A stretch of DNA of 64,000 nucleotides, from positions 13,745,830 to 13,809,829 of the forward strand of contig ML677386.1 in assembly GCA_007922305.1 (NCBI GenBank). Direction: 5' to 3'. This document shows, piece by piece, positions 50,800-61,353 of this stretch. The translations under genes were made by a program, and so were the position numbers. Numbering within the stretch: position 1 is the first letter of the stretch; every line of letters begins with the position of its first letter. The stretch is from Dermatemys mawii (lineage: Eukaryota; Chordata; Testudines; Dermatemydidae). The notes under the pieces are model-generated. The model was not told the origin of the DNA, made no database searches, and saw only the letters and a list, made by a program, of their open reading frames with translations.

Positions 50800-51913
50800 C
50801 TTAGACTTTAAGACCAGAAGGGATCATCATAATCATCTACTCTGACCTCCCGCACATTACAGGCCACAGAATCTTATCCACTCTTCTAATAAATCCATAA
50901 CTTCTGGCTGAGTTACTGAAGTCCTCAAATTATTATTATAAGACTTAAAGTTACTAAGAATCCACCATTTATTCTAGTTCAAACCTGCAAGTGATTCATG
51001 CCCCAGGGTCTCTGCCAATCTGACCCAGTGGAAAATTCCTTCCTGATCCCAAGTATAGTTATCGCTTAGACCCTGAGCGTGCCGCAAAACCCTCCAGCCA
51101 GACACCTTGGAAATAATCCACTGTAGTAACTCAAAGTTTCCCCCATCTAGTGTCCCATCTCTGGCCATTGGTGATATGTTCTTAGCAGTCACAGATGGAC
51201 TACATACCATTGTAGACAATCTCAACATACTATCCCTCCATAAAATTATCAAACTCAGACTTCAAAACAGTTAGGTTTTTGTTTTTTTTTCTTTTTTTTT
51301 GCCCTTAGTGCTTCACTTAGGAGGTTGCTCCAGAACTTCACTCCCCTGGCGATTAGAAACCTTCTTCTAATTTACACCTAAACTTGTTGATGGCCAGTTG
51401 ATATCCATTTGTTCTTGTGCCAACATTGGCCCTGAACTTACATAACTCCTCTCACTCCCTGGTGTTTATCCCTCTGATGTATTTATAGAAAACAATCATC
51501 AGACCAAACAAGCCATGCTCCTTACATTCTCCATCCCTCTGATCATCCTAGCAGCCCTCCTCTGCATCTGTTCCAGTTTGAATTCATCTTTCTTAAACAT
51601 GGGACACCAGAATTGCACACAGTATTCCAGATGAGGTATCACCAGTGCCTTATATAATGACAATAACACTTCTCTATCTGCTGGAAATACCTCACCTGAT
51701 GCATCCTAGGGTTGCATTGGCTTTTTCCCCTGGCTACATCACATTGGTGGCTCACAGTCATCCTGTGATCGACCACTACACCCAGGTCTTTCTCTTCTCT
51801 GTCCCTTCCAGCTGATACATCCCCAGCTTATAACAAAAATTCTTCTTGGTAGTCCCTAAGTGCATGACCTTCTTCTTTGCACCATTACATTTCATCCCAT
51901 TTTTATTACTCCA
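50800..51913 (-). mobile_element. CR1 LINE 3' part, subfamily B, minus strand
   Basis: In reverse orientation this carries the 3' UTR and the last coding part of a CR1 subfamily distinct from the one at 40.7 kb. Landmarks are the 3' end at GGTCTTAAAGTCTAAG (minus), TGGCCATCAACAAGTTTAGG near 51,390 and CATCTGGAATACTGTGTGC near 51,625. The sequence breaks off inside a conserved block at about 51,913 (after TTACTCCAG), and a different CR1 subfamily continues. There are no usable reading frames. Confidence 0.8.
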
Positions 51914-52680
51914 GTAATAAAATGAGAACAATATTTCTCCCTCCTCCTTGTACCAAGCTTTTATATACTGTTGTGTTTTAAAATTGTTGCATCCCCTCTA
52001 AGTCTTCTCTAAAGAAACTCAATTTTGTCAATCCTTCCTTTTAGGTCGTGTTTTCTAGACCTCTGGATTGTCTCCAATTTGTGAACATCCTTACTGAAAT
52101 ATGGCACCTAGAACTGGACCCAGTACTCCAGTTGAGGCCTTATCAGTGCAGAGTAAAGTGGAAGAATTGCTTCTTGTGTCTTGCTTACAACACTCCTGCT
52201 AATACACACCAGAATGATGTTAGCGATTTTTTTGCAGCCATGTTACACTGATTCATATTTAGCTTGTGATCCAGTATGACCTTCAGATCCCTTTCCACAG
52301 TACTCCTTCCTAGGCAGTCATTTCCCATTTTGTATATGTGCAGCTGATTGTTCCTTCCTCAGTGGAGTTCTTCGCATTTATCACTATTGAATTTCATTCT
52401 GTTTACTTCAGACCATTTCTCTAGTTTGTTCAGATTATTTAGAACATTAATCCTATCCTCCAAAGCACTTGCAAACCCTTCCAGCTTGAAATTGTCCACA
52501 AATTTTATAACTGTACTCTCAGTGCCATTATCTAAATAATTGAACCAGAACCAGGACTGATCCCTGTGGGTTCCACTTGCTATGTGTTTCCAGCTTGACT
52601 GTGAAACACTGATAACTACTTTCTGGGAATGGGTTTCCAGCCACTTATGCACCCACCTTTATTAGCTCAATCTAGGTTAT
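51914..52680 (-). mobile_element. CR1 reverse-transcriptase segment, subfamily A, minus strand
   Basis: This matches the CR1 copy at 41.0-42.2 kb, not the CR1 3' end it is joined to. The decayed frame at 52,359-52,652 keeps the pieces LDNGTESTVIKFVD (around the catalytic FADD site, now FVDN), LNKLEKWSEVNRMKFNSDKC and an N-terminal HKWLETHSQKVVISVSQ. The catalytic aspartates are altered, so it is inactive. It lacks its own 3' UTR. Confidence 0.8.
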
Positions 52681-52961
52681 ATTTGCCTAATCTTCATTGT
52701 CTCGTCCCGTCCTTGGGTCACTACCACTCCTGCCTCTATAGCTGTCATAGCCTTCCCTCTTAGGTTTCTGCCCAGAAAAACACCCACACCTACAGAAAAA
52801 GCAACACAGGCTGCCTCTCCCAAACTCTCCTTTACAAATTCCACTACAAACCACCTATTTTCAGCCCTGTTTGCTGGCTCCTGTGCCCCTGGCCTGCCAC
52901 TTGGCTGCCTTTATGGGTCCTCTAATCAGAGAAGCCCCACCCTCTAATGAGGGAAGGATCT
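52681..52961 (-). other. Unresolved promoter-like segment
   Basis: On the minus strand it runs from GGATCCTTCCCTC... through GATTAGAGGACCCATAAAGG (TATA-like) and GGGCACAGGAGCCAGCAAAC to GGACGGGACGAGACAATG. It looks like a retroelement leader, either a CR1 5' end joined to an internally deleted body or part of an LTR. I cannot decide which. It sits between the CR1 and the MITE right half. Confidence 0.35.
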
Positions 52962-53029
52962 GGCAGGCTAGGGAGCTGTAGGTTTACACCCTATCTTGCT
53001 GTGCATTAACTTGCCATGTAGACATGCCC
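52962..53029. mobile_element. MITE, right half of the split copy
   Basis: GCAGGCTAGGGAGCTGTAGG...TTGCTGTGCATTAACTTGCC and the end CATGTAGACATGCCC are the inverted counterpart of the left half at 50,635. The intervening 2.1 kb is therefore a later insertion. Confidence 0.75.
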
Positions 53030-53034
53030 TAAAT

Positions 53035-53245
53035 CAGGGGTTCTCAAACTGGGAGTAATGACCCCTCAGGGGGTCACAAGGTTATTACATGGGAGGTCAT
53101 GATCTGTCCATGCTAAGCCCCACTTCACCTCCAGCCTTTATAATAGTGTGACATATTTTAAAAAGTGTTTTTAATTTATAAGGGGGTTGCACTCAGAGGC
53201 TTGCTGTGTGAAAAAGATCACCAATACAAAGTTTGAGAACCACTG
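53035..53245. mobile_element. 211-bp hAT-type MITE with perfect 8-bp TSD
   Basis: It starts CAGGGGTTCTCAAACTGG and ends AAAGTTTGAGAACCACTG. The flanks are CCCTAAAT at 53,027-53,034 and at 53,246-53,253. The duplicated octamer contains the terminal CCC of the split MITE, so this element landed on that MITE's right edge. Confidence 0.92.
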
Positions 53246-53253
53246 CCCTAAAT

Positions 53254-54640
53254 CAACAAGTAATTGGAATGGACGGCTTTGATGTGTGTCCCACCATGTT
53301 ATATTTCTCGCATCTGTTCTCATGCAGTGCATAGCAATTCACAGTTTGTAGTGAATTAATATGGGTGTTAAAGGGATTTAGTTGCATGTTATTTTGGTGT
53401 AACAAATATGTTACCTACCCAGAGCAGTACTGTTCAGTGTCTCTTTCAGCTCACAATTGCGAGTGTTTCTTTAGTTACAGAACCTCCCCAGTGCTCACTT
53501 TCTGTAGTTCCTGGTATACTGATGTTCACCCCATAAACTGCTAAATGTTATGTCTACAGTGTTCTTGTCCTCAGACCACTGTGCCGTTGTTCTGTAGTTT
53601 TTTAACTCTCCACTGTATCCACATAACATTTGATGGGAATTCAGCATAAGGTGGACTCGTTTTTAGTTGTTTTTTTAAAAAAGTCAGAGTTGCATTTATT
53701 GTTACAAATCCAAATGGCTATTATGCTGATCTGAGGGAAAGAGGATTATCAGGTGGTAGCAGCAGAAAACATTCCGGTATGAATGAATTTACCCCCGGAA
53801 ATTCCATACCATTGAGATCAATTTGAGTAGGATGCAACCATAGTCTAAATAACGTTAAAAATGGAGACTAGGCAGCATTGGCTTTCAATGGATATTGGAC
53901 AACTAATTCTATTTTGTGTCTTTGAAAGCCTTCCAAATATTTCTAAAAAGAGAATAGCAATACCATAAACCACCAGTCTCAAAGCTATAAGTGCACTGAA
54001 TTGTGTAAATTAAAATCTCACTCTTAAAGAATTGCTTTCTTCCCAAAACAATTCCACCTTGTTATTTTAGTTGACGAGTGGTATGGTATTTGCATTATGT
54101 ATCTCTCGCTGTTCTGAACCAGCAATGGGGGATTCTTCATAAGGAAAAGCTTTCATGTATAAATAAAGACTTTCTGTTGACTCAGAAGCCAATCCAGTTA
54201 ACTGTTCTCTCTATGACATCCCAGCAGTTTTCTCAGCTTGTCTGTGACTAAAAGGTAAACAACATTGTGTATGTGATGCAGTATAAAAGAAAACAAATTA
54301 TACACTGATTAAAATATTTTTTTAATTGGAATTGTTATTCTTAAAGTGTGGGGAAGTATTGAGGATGTGCATTTGGGGGAAAAATGGAAAAGTCTATCAC
54401 TCTTTATCCTATTTCCAACTCACTCATTAGGGCTGAGATTCCTGTGAGAGAGAGAGACAAAAAGAAAAGCAATTGGCTAGTGATTTGGGTACCTCCATTT
54501 TGGGTGATGAACTCTGAGATACCTTAAAGGGACCAGAATTTTAGGAAAAATAAAGTAGTAGTAACTGATGTGTGAAAACCTAGGAATACTTGCCCATATC
54601 CCCTCCTGCTGCCCTGTTGGGTGGAGTTTACCACACACTC
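53254..54640. other. Unassigned AT-rich sequence
   Basis: No gene or bounded repeat can be supported. Confidence 0.4.
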
Positions 54641-55640
54641 AGAACCGAGACACATGAGCATTAATTCAAACTGTCATTTGAACCAAAAGCATAGCTTTGA
54701 GTTCATTGTTACTATACAAGCAATGCATGACAGATTTACATTTACCTTCTTCTGAATTTCTCCTATAAGGCTCCAGCTGTCCCCTTACAATTCTAGCATA
54801 CTGTACTTGTATATCATTGGCTGGCATTTTAGCAAAAGGGTTTTGTTGTCTTGGTTCCTTTGTGTCTAAGTTTATTATCTTATCAGTTAATTCCAAGGTG
54901 GCTGGAGTATTATTGGTTATATTTTCAATTATTTGCAGCTGCTGGCCATTTTTATGCTGGCTTTGTTTTAACGTTAGTTTTTTATAATACTTGGGGCCAT
55001 TTTACCAGACATCTTTTTGGGGAGTTGATTTCCTGATAATTCCATGAACAATCTTTATAATCAAAATACAAGGGTGGAGAGTATTCGAATCAGGGTTAAC
55101 ATCTTCCTGAGGGAGTGGGGGGTAGAGTGGGGAGTGTGTGGCAATAGTGGTGTTACCTCTCCTTAATTATTTGCACTCCCGGCATATTTCACTCCCGGCA
55201 TATTACCCTATTTTCTGTCTTCCCGCAGCTGCATATTCTGCCTAAGTGTTGCTTTTAGTTGCTTTAACGCTGTGGCTGCACCTGGTTGTGGGCTACAGCC
55301 CTCTTTACATTTTTCTTCTAACTTATTTTCCAGTGTTTTTAAGTGCCTGGAGGATTTCTTAACCCCCTTTAACTTGCCCTGAGGCACAAGATTGTTAAAT
55401 GTAAATCTTCCATACAACACCCCTTTTTATGGGAGTTTTTATACTTCTTGTTATTTATAGCATTACTCTCAAAGATTTTTTGAGCCATGTCCCATGTTTC
55501 TTCCTTGACTAAGACCTGTATATCCAAACATCCCCCGTGGGAGACTATAGATTGCTTAATATACACTCTTGAGCTTTGTGACCATCTCTTTAAGAGCAGT
55601 TACAGTTAAAACCAAACCCTCTATGCGGACACCCTTTGTA
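54641..55640 (-). other. Possible decayed coding sequence, minus strand
   Basis: Minus frames here look more protein-like than chance: 54,666-54,896 (NPFAKMPANDIQVQYARIV), 55,208-55,420 (a charged, helix-prone stretch with LENKLEEKCKEG) and 55,369-55,566. They lie in different frames over about 900 bp and are separated by stops. This could be an old retroelement gag-like gene or another repeat-borne frame. I see no diagnostic motif and assign no function. Confidence 0.25.
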
Positions 55641-58600
55641 CTTGAGTTTCTTATTATACTTTACTAATGACTCAGAATCTCTCTGGATTCTTCCCCATGG
55701 GTCACTTTCCCTTACAATTGCAGTGGAGTCAAGGAAACCACTGCCCTGGGCTGATATGTCTCCATAGTGACCTTCAGATTACACAGCTTTTGCTGTCCAT
55801 GCTATTTTCATATCATCACGACTCTTTTCCAGTTGGTTTATTTTCATTGCACTCTGACCACCTTACTCAATGTAGGAACTTTCCTGTTTTTCCCAATACA
55901 AGGCAGCACTAGTATTTTTGGCAGTACATTATTGTACTGATTAATTTCCTCTTCTGTCCTTCAACATAGTACATTCCATCAACAAAACTCCACCTTTGTC
56001 CCACACAGCAGCTATAACCAAGTCCACATAAGGACAAATCAGTAAGGCAATGGTCATATCAAGCAAAAAGTAGGCTGAAGCCAGCTAGTTTACCATAAAT
56101 ACTACCCTGGCCTGTCCAAACTCATGCACTATACATAACTCATGCTTACGACATTCCCAACAGACCCCATGTACACTACTGTATCTATCATGTCTAAAAA
56201 CTGTATAAATATGATAGTATCCAAACATGTTACCACATAGTTTAGTCTTCCCTGTGAAGCACATGGGCAGAAGTGAACTATGTTGTAATAACTGTGTTAA
56301 AAACTGTGTTGAAACTCTGCAATGATCTGGGATAGATCATGGTTCTCTTACATGTTTATATCTCAGTTTAATCTCAGGCACAGCAAAATGGCTGGATTGA
56401 ACCATGTGGCTGGGTTGCTCCCACCTTTAAGCATGGTAATTAAACACAATTGATACAGTTAGAACCTTCATTGATATAGCAAGGGTTTCTCACCCTTACC
56501 ATATATTACCACTGTGCTAACTGCTGAGCAGTCAACACGGATTTTATTCCATTTTGCACCACAGACTGCCATACTTCGTAACTGTCATGAATGATAGAGA
56601 AAAGTCAGTTTTTTCTGGGACATTGATCTCTGACTACTGCACAGTTTTATGAAAGGAAATCATTCTCTTAAGGAGCCAGCTTGTTCACACAGCCACAGCA
56701 TTATAGACCTGACAACATATAAAGAGTCCATCCATGTTGTCTGTTGCATATCAGGCAACCTTCCAGCTATGCTGTGCCAAACTCCGAAGCAAACTTCACA
56801 AAGGAAATAAACCAATGAACCTTGCATGGACAGTGCTGAGCAACTCACTTTATTAAGAATAAATCAGAAATGTTGGCCTTATTATACACCAGTCCCTCTG
56901 AATTGCATCTCAGGAGGGTGAGACCAAGAAAGGACCAATGGTGATATACACCAGTGATGCAGAGGGCTAGTGCAACATTCTCTGCACTACTTAAAACATG
57001 GACAGAAACTCTGCTGGTGGAAGAGCCACACACACTCTTTATGAACAAAAAAGGATCCCTATGCTGGCCTCATGTAGGCTGACTGTAAAAAGCCTCCATG
57101 AGGGTGGGCCAGGGGATTGGCAGCAGATCCACATTTATATGAATCCAGTAGCCCCAGCACACAGTGTATGGAGTGACTGCAGCCACTATTCCAAGGCTGG
57201 AACAGCAGCTGGAGGGGGCTTCATAGAAGCCCTGCTTCTTGGCCTAAGGTTAGAGGTGTATTTCACATGTTCATTTCCATTACATTCTTCCTGTATATAG
57301 CCTGCATCCTCAAACTCCACCTCAAGCAGATGGAGTGAATTTTGTCTTGAGTTAATAAGTTCAATAAGCTACTATACACTCTCTCCCTTCCACACCTCCT
57401 CCCATTGTCCACACAGCAACTGACAATAATCACAGCCAGACCTGCCCTTACAAAAAGGGCATCTGTTAGTTGGCTGATCAGATCAGCGGAAGTGTCAGGG
57501 TGTGTCACAATCCATGTGCCACTACTGAACTATGTGCAATTCTCACCACATAGCAATTGATTGATTTAGGGCAGGCTTGGAAACAGATCTTTTGGCGACA
57601 GAGTTCAGAGACTAATGTTTTCTTTCCTTGCAGCTCTAACTTTTTGCTATGTTCTCCTCATTTTTTGGCCTTTATCCCCAGATAAAGATGCTGAACGGAA
57701 CTGAGAAAGGAATATGTAGGTCACCCTGTAATTGTTGTGTTTGTGTGCTAATATTTGGTTAATTAGTGCATTTTTTTTTCAGGGACTTATTTCGTTAGCA
57801 GTTAACTGATGCAGCAGGCAGGATTGTAGGCAAGGGAAATGTGTAACACGCAGCGGCTCTACTGTTTGGCCAAGCCACTTAATCTCATCTTGCATTCCTG
57901 AGTCCTAGCTCCCTCCACAGTCTAGGTCCTTCTAAAACCTGACTTTTTCCTCCATTCTGGTCAAAGTACTGAACACCTGGAGCCAGTAACACAGGTGCTA
58001 ATCCAGAGAGTACTGAAGTACTTTCATTTTTTTTCCAAATACAAGTGGGCTTTTTTTTTCCAAGTTTCATGAAAGTTGTAAGTAGTGTCTCTTTTATCTA
58101 TGCTCTCCTTATTCAGCTCCGTCCTTAAGATCCACTTTGATTGTCAGACATACAAGGAATGAGACTTCAATTGATTTTATTTATAGTATACACAAAAATA
58201 TTTCTACTCATGTTGTGAAGTAGTCTGTGCTGTGTATACACATTATATAATTAATTTTGGCCCTATTTTTCTCTGTGTCTTGTCAAATGAAAACATGTTC
58301 TTTGAAAAAGGGACAACTGTGAGGGGCCTAGCACATTTTAGGAACTGCAGAATATTACAATATTCATAACCTCACATCTCTACAGCCACATATATATGTA
58401 CAGACACACAGACATTTGCAATATTTGGCTCAAAATTATGATGAGTACATGGTAATTATTAAGTACATTTGTTCGAGCATTAAATAAATTAATCAATGTA
58501 TTATAGAAGACCTGATACCAAAATGAGATTTCATAAATATGATATTAAGTATAGAATCTTTACTAATCATATTTAGTTCTCTGTTTATTATTTAGTAAAG

Positions 58601-58714
58601 AGGCATATACTTATTAGCAAATTGATAGTTCTGACATTTAATCTTAGTAAAATACTTCTTTTGGTGAATAAACCTTCTGTAGTATAATTTGACTTGTTTG
58701 GACATGCTTAGATA
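55641..58714. other. Unassigned sequence
   Basis: No exon or bounded repeat is recognised. Parts of 55,960-56,500 may be repetitive. ORFs of 60-100 codons occur on both strands without motifs. Confidence 0.35.
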
Positions 58715-58722
58715 TGTTAGGG

Positions 58723-59136
58723 CAATGGCATTCAACCTTTCCAGAATACTGTACCCTTCCCAATCAGGAGGCTGATTTGGCTTGCATACACCAAGCTTCA
58801 CCTCACTTAAAAACTACTTGCGTAGTACAATGTTCAAAATCAGACATAAAAATACACAACTGTCACAGCATACTCTTACTGAAAAATTGCTTACTTTCTC
58901 ATTTTTACCATATAATTATAAAATAAATCAATTGGAATATAAATATTGTACTTTTCAGTGTATAGACCAGTATAAACAAGTCATTGTCTGTATGAAATCT
59001 TATTTTATACTGACTTCACCAGTGCTTTTTATCAGGCCTGTTGTAAAACTAAGCAAATATCTAAATGAGTTGATGTACCCCCTGGAAGACCTCTGGGTAA
59101 CCCAAGGGTATGTGTACCCTTGTTTGAGAACCGCTC
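58723..59136. mobile_element. 414-bp hAT-type element with near-perfect 8-bp TSD
   Basis: It starts CAATGGCATTCAACCTTTCC and ends TGTTTGAGAACCGCTC, decayed versions of CAGTGGTTCTCAACC-type termini. TGTTAGGG (58,715-58,722) and TGTTAGCG (59,137-59,144) flank it. Near both ends, complementary GTACCC / GGGTA words appear. The 132-codon plus ORF (58,782-59,180) overruns the element boundary and is not a gene. Confidence 0.8.
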
Positions 59137-59144
59137 TGTTAGCG

Positions 59145-59514
59145 GAAGGAAAGCTCTGTTATTCCCCTTTTTTTGAATAGGTGTGTATCTCTTGAACATT
59201 CTCAAATGACTCTTTCTACCCTAATTTTGAATTCACAATGACTTCACCCTACTACTTCTATCTATTCCCCCTGTTAGTTACCCCAGTTACTAATGACCTT
59301 GCTTTCTGCAGCTGGGAGTGTGGGGGAAAATGGGAGAAGAAAAGAGCATTACTACTTTCAGTTAATGGAACTGATCTTTTAGCTCAAGTGGTATTGCTGC
59401 TGCTTTTAGATCCAGGAGTCCTTGTTTTAATCCCAGTAGGAATAAATATCTCACATACTCTTCCTCCTTTCAAAGCTGACTGTTCACATACTTGTAAACA
59501 ACTATCAGATAGCC
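59145..59514. other. Spacer with a tRNA-like SINE remnant
   Basis: Bases 59,373-59,445 contain an A-box-like TTAGCTCAAGTGGTA and, 40 bases on, a B-box-like TTTTAATCCC, resembling a decayed tRNA-headed SINE on the plus strand. It is not a functional tRNA: no acceptor stem pairs. The rest has no feature. Confidence 0.35.
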
Positions 59515-59517
59515 TTA

Positions 59518-59690
59518 GGGCATGGTTACGCTTACAAGATTATAGCACTATTGGTTATAGCGGTCCCCTTATACAGCAATATGTATAGCGCTATTGCATG
59601 TCCACACTGAGACGCGCCAGCGGTATAGCATGGCCACATTTGCGGCACTTCAGGTGGCATTAAGAGCAGCGCATTAAGGTAGGTATCCCA
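59518..59690 (+). repeat. Left terminal/subterminal region of Harbinger
   Basis: After the terminal repeat come clustered copies of a TATAGC-type word: ATTATAGCAC, GTTATAGCGG, TATAGCGCTA and GGTATAGCAT. In studied Harbingers the Myb-like protein binds subterminal motifs, so these are candidate binding sites. The same block occurs at 13,949-14,120. Confidence 0.6.
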
Positions 59691-59886
59691 CAGAGCACCT
59701 CTTCCCGATCTGGCGCAATGCCTTGTGGTAGGTGGGCGTCACTTGTGGGGCATTCTGCATCCTGTTCCAACTACCCATGATGCTTCGTGTCATATCTCAG
59801 CAATCCCTGGGTTTCCGTCCACCTCAGGCGCCATCTTTCAACAGTTTCAGCAAGGCGCGCTCCATCTTCCATTTTCATGTGCCGCA

Positions 59887-61128
59887 ATGAATCCACAACT
59901 GCTGAGGAACATGCTGACGACTGTCGCCAGCACATCTCTGTGTGCAGTGGAGTTAATCCTTGACATGCAAGATGACAGTGATGGGTCTGAAGACGAGATC
60001 GAAGCAGTGAACACGTTTGACACGAAGCTTCTTGTCTCATTAACGGACATGCTCACGGCCATGGAACGCCGCTTCTGGGCATGGGAAACAAGCACTGACT
60101 GGTGGGATCACATCGTCATGCAAGTCTGGGATGACGAGCAGTGGCTGCGAAACTTTCGCATGAGAAAAGCCACTTTCATGGGACTGTGTGCTCAACTCGC
60201 CCCCGCCCTGTGGCGCAAGGACACCAGATTGAGAGCTGCCCTCCCGGTGGAGAAGTGGGTGGCTATCGCGATCTGGAAGCTGGCCACCCCAGACAGCTAC
60301 CGATCGGTGGCCAACCACTTTGGGGTGGGAAAGTCGACCATTGGAGTTGTGCGGATGCAAGTGTGCAGGGCCATTAATCTCATCCTGCTATGAAAAATCG
60401 TGACTCTGGGTAACATGCATGACATTGTTGCTGGCTTTGAAGAAATGGGTTTCCCTAACTGTGGAGGGGCGATAGATGGGACCCATATACCTATTCTGGT
60501 GCCCGCCCACCTAGCAGACGAGTACATTAACCAAAAGGGGTACTTCTCCATGGTTCTCCAGGCGCTTGTGGATCACCGTGGGCGTTTTACTGACGTTAAC
60601 GCGGGCTGGTCTGGAAAGGTGCATGACGCACGCATCTTCCGCAACACCGGCCTGTTCAAGAAGCTGCAAGCCGGGACTTTTTTCCCAGACCAGTGGATCC
60701 CCGTGGGGGAAGTCGAAATGCCCATCGTGATTCTTGGCGACCTCGCTTACCCTTTAATGCCCTGGCTCATGAAACCCCTCACAGGGAGCCTGGACAGCAG
60801 CCAGGAAAGGTTCAACTACAGGCTTAGCCGGTGTCATATGACTGTGGAGTGTGCTTTTGGGCGTCTCAAAGCGCGCTGGCGCTGTCTTTATGGGAAGCTA
60901 GACTTGGCTGAGGGAAGTATCTCCACAGTTATTTCCACATGCTGTGCCCTACATAATCTTTGTGAGTGGAAGGGCGAAGGCTTCACTCAGGCGTGGTCCT
61001 CAGAGGTTCAACGCCTGGAGGCCTCATACGCACAGCCAGAGAGCAGGGCTCTTAGAAGGGCCCAGCATGAGGCTGTTAGGATCAGGGATGCCTTGAGGGA
61101 GCATTTTGAGGCTGAAATCCAGTTCTAA
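59887..61128 (+). pseudogene. PIF/Harbinger DDE transposase, one in-frame stop
   Basis: The reading frame is 413 codons from ATG at 59,887 and is broken only by TGA at 60,391-60,393 (codon 169). The frame is identical on both sides. The N-terminal part has an acidic patch (residues 28-39), a DWWD...QVWDDEQWLRNFRM block (71-92) and a helix-turn-helix (about 137-156, SYRSVANHFGVGKSTIG). The catalytic half keeps all three acidic residues: D197 in AIDGTHI, D285 in ILGDLAYPL and E321 in TVECAFGRLK, as in HARBI1-type DDE nucleases. Usual members are 350-450 residues, so length is complete. The stop lies where CGA would become TGA by CpG decay. An in-frame GTG or upstream ATG at 59,725 is less likely as the start, because homology begins near 59,887. 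It catalyses excision and insertion at TTA-like sites in active relatives. Confidence 0.9.
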
Positions 61129-61237
61129 TGGGAAGTGCAGAGGGAGGGAGGGAGGAAGGGTGCATTCTTTTAATAGGAACAGGCATTTGCTTTCCTGTAG
61201 CCACTAATAATCTATGTACACTGAATGAAGAAACCCA

Positions 61238-61264
61238 TTTATTAAAAAAGACAATTCATTTATT
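61238..61264. terminator. Shared convergent poly(A) signal region
   Basis: Between the two convergent genes, the minus strand has AATAAA twice (61,238-61,243 and 61,259-61,264) about 95-115 bases past the Myb-like stop. The plus strand has ATTAAA at 61,241-61,246 about 113 bases past the transposase stop. The signals overlap. Confidence 0.5.
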
Positions 61265-61353
61265 CAACAGCTACTTTGGTTGCTGAAAGAAAAGATTTTA
61301 ATGCATGTGTGGGAGAAGCGGGGGGAGGTGCAATTGGGGTGGGATGGGGTCAG

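Noticed and set aside
59373..59445. Possible functional tRNA gene
   Set aside because: Only loose A- and B-box likeness. The acceptor and anticodon stems do not pair, so it is best read as a SINE remnant.
59771..60551. Minus-strand ORFs opposite the transposase (82-106 codons)
   Set aside because: They are antisense shadows of a G+C-richer coding region. Their composition follows the sense codons.
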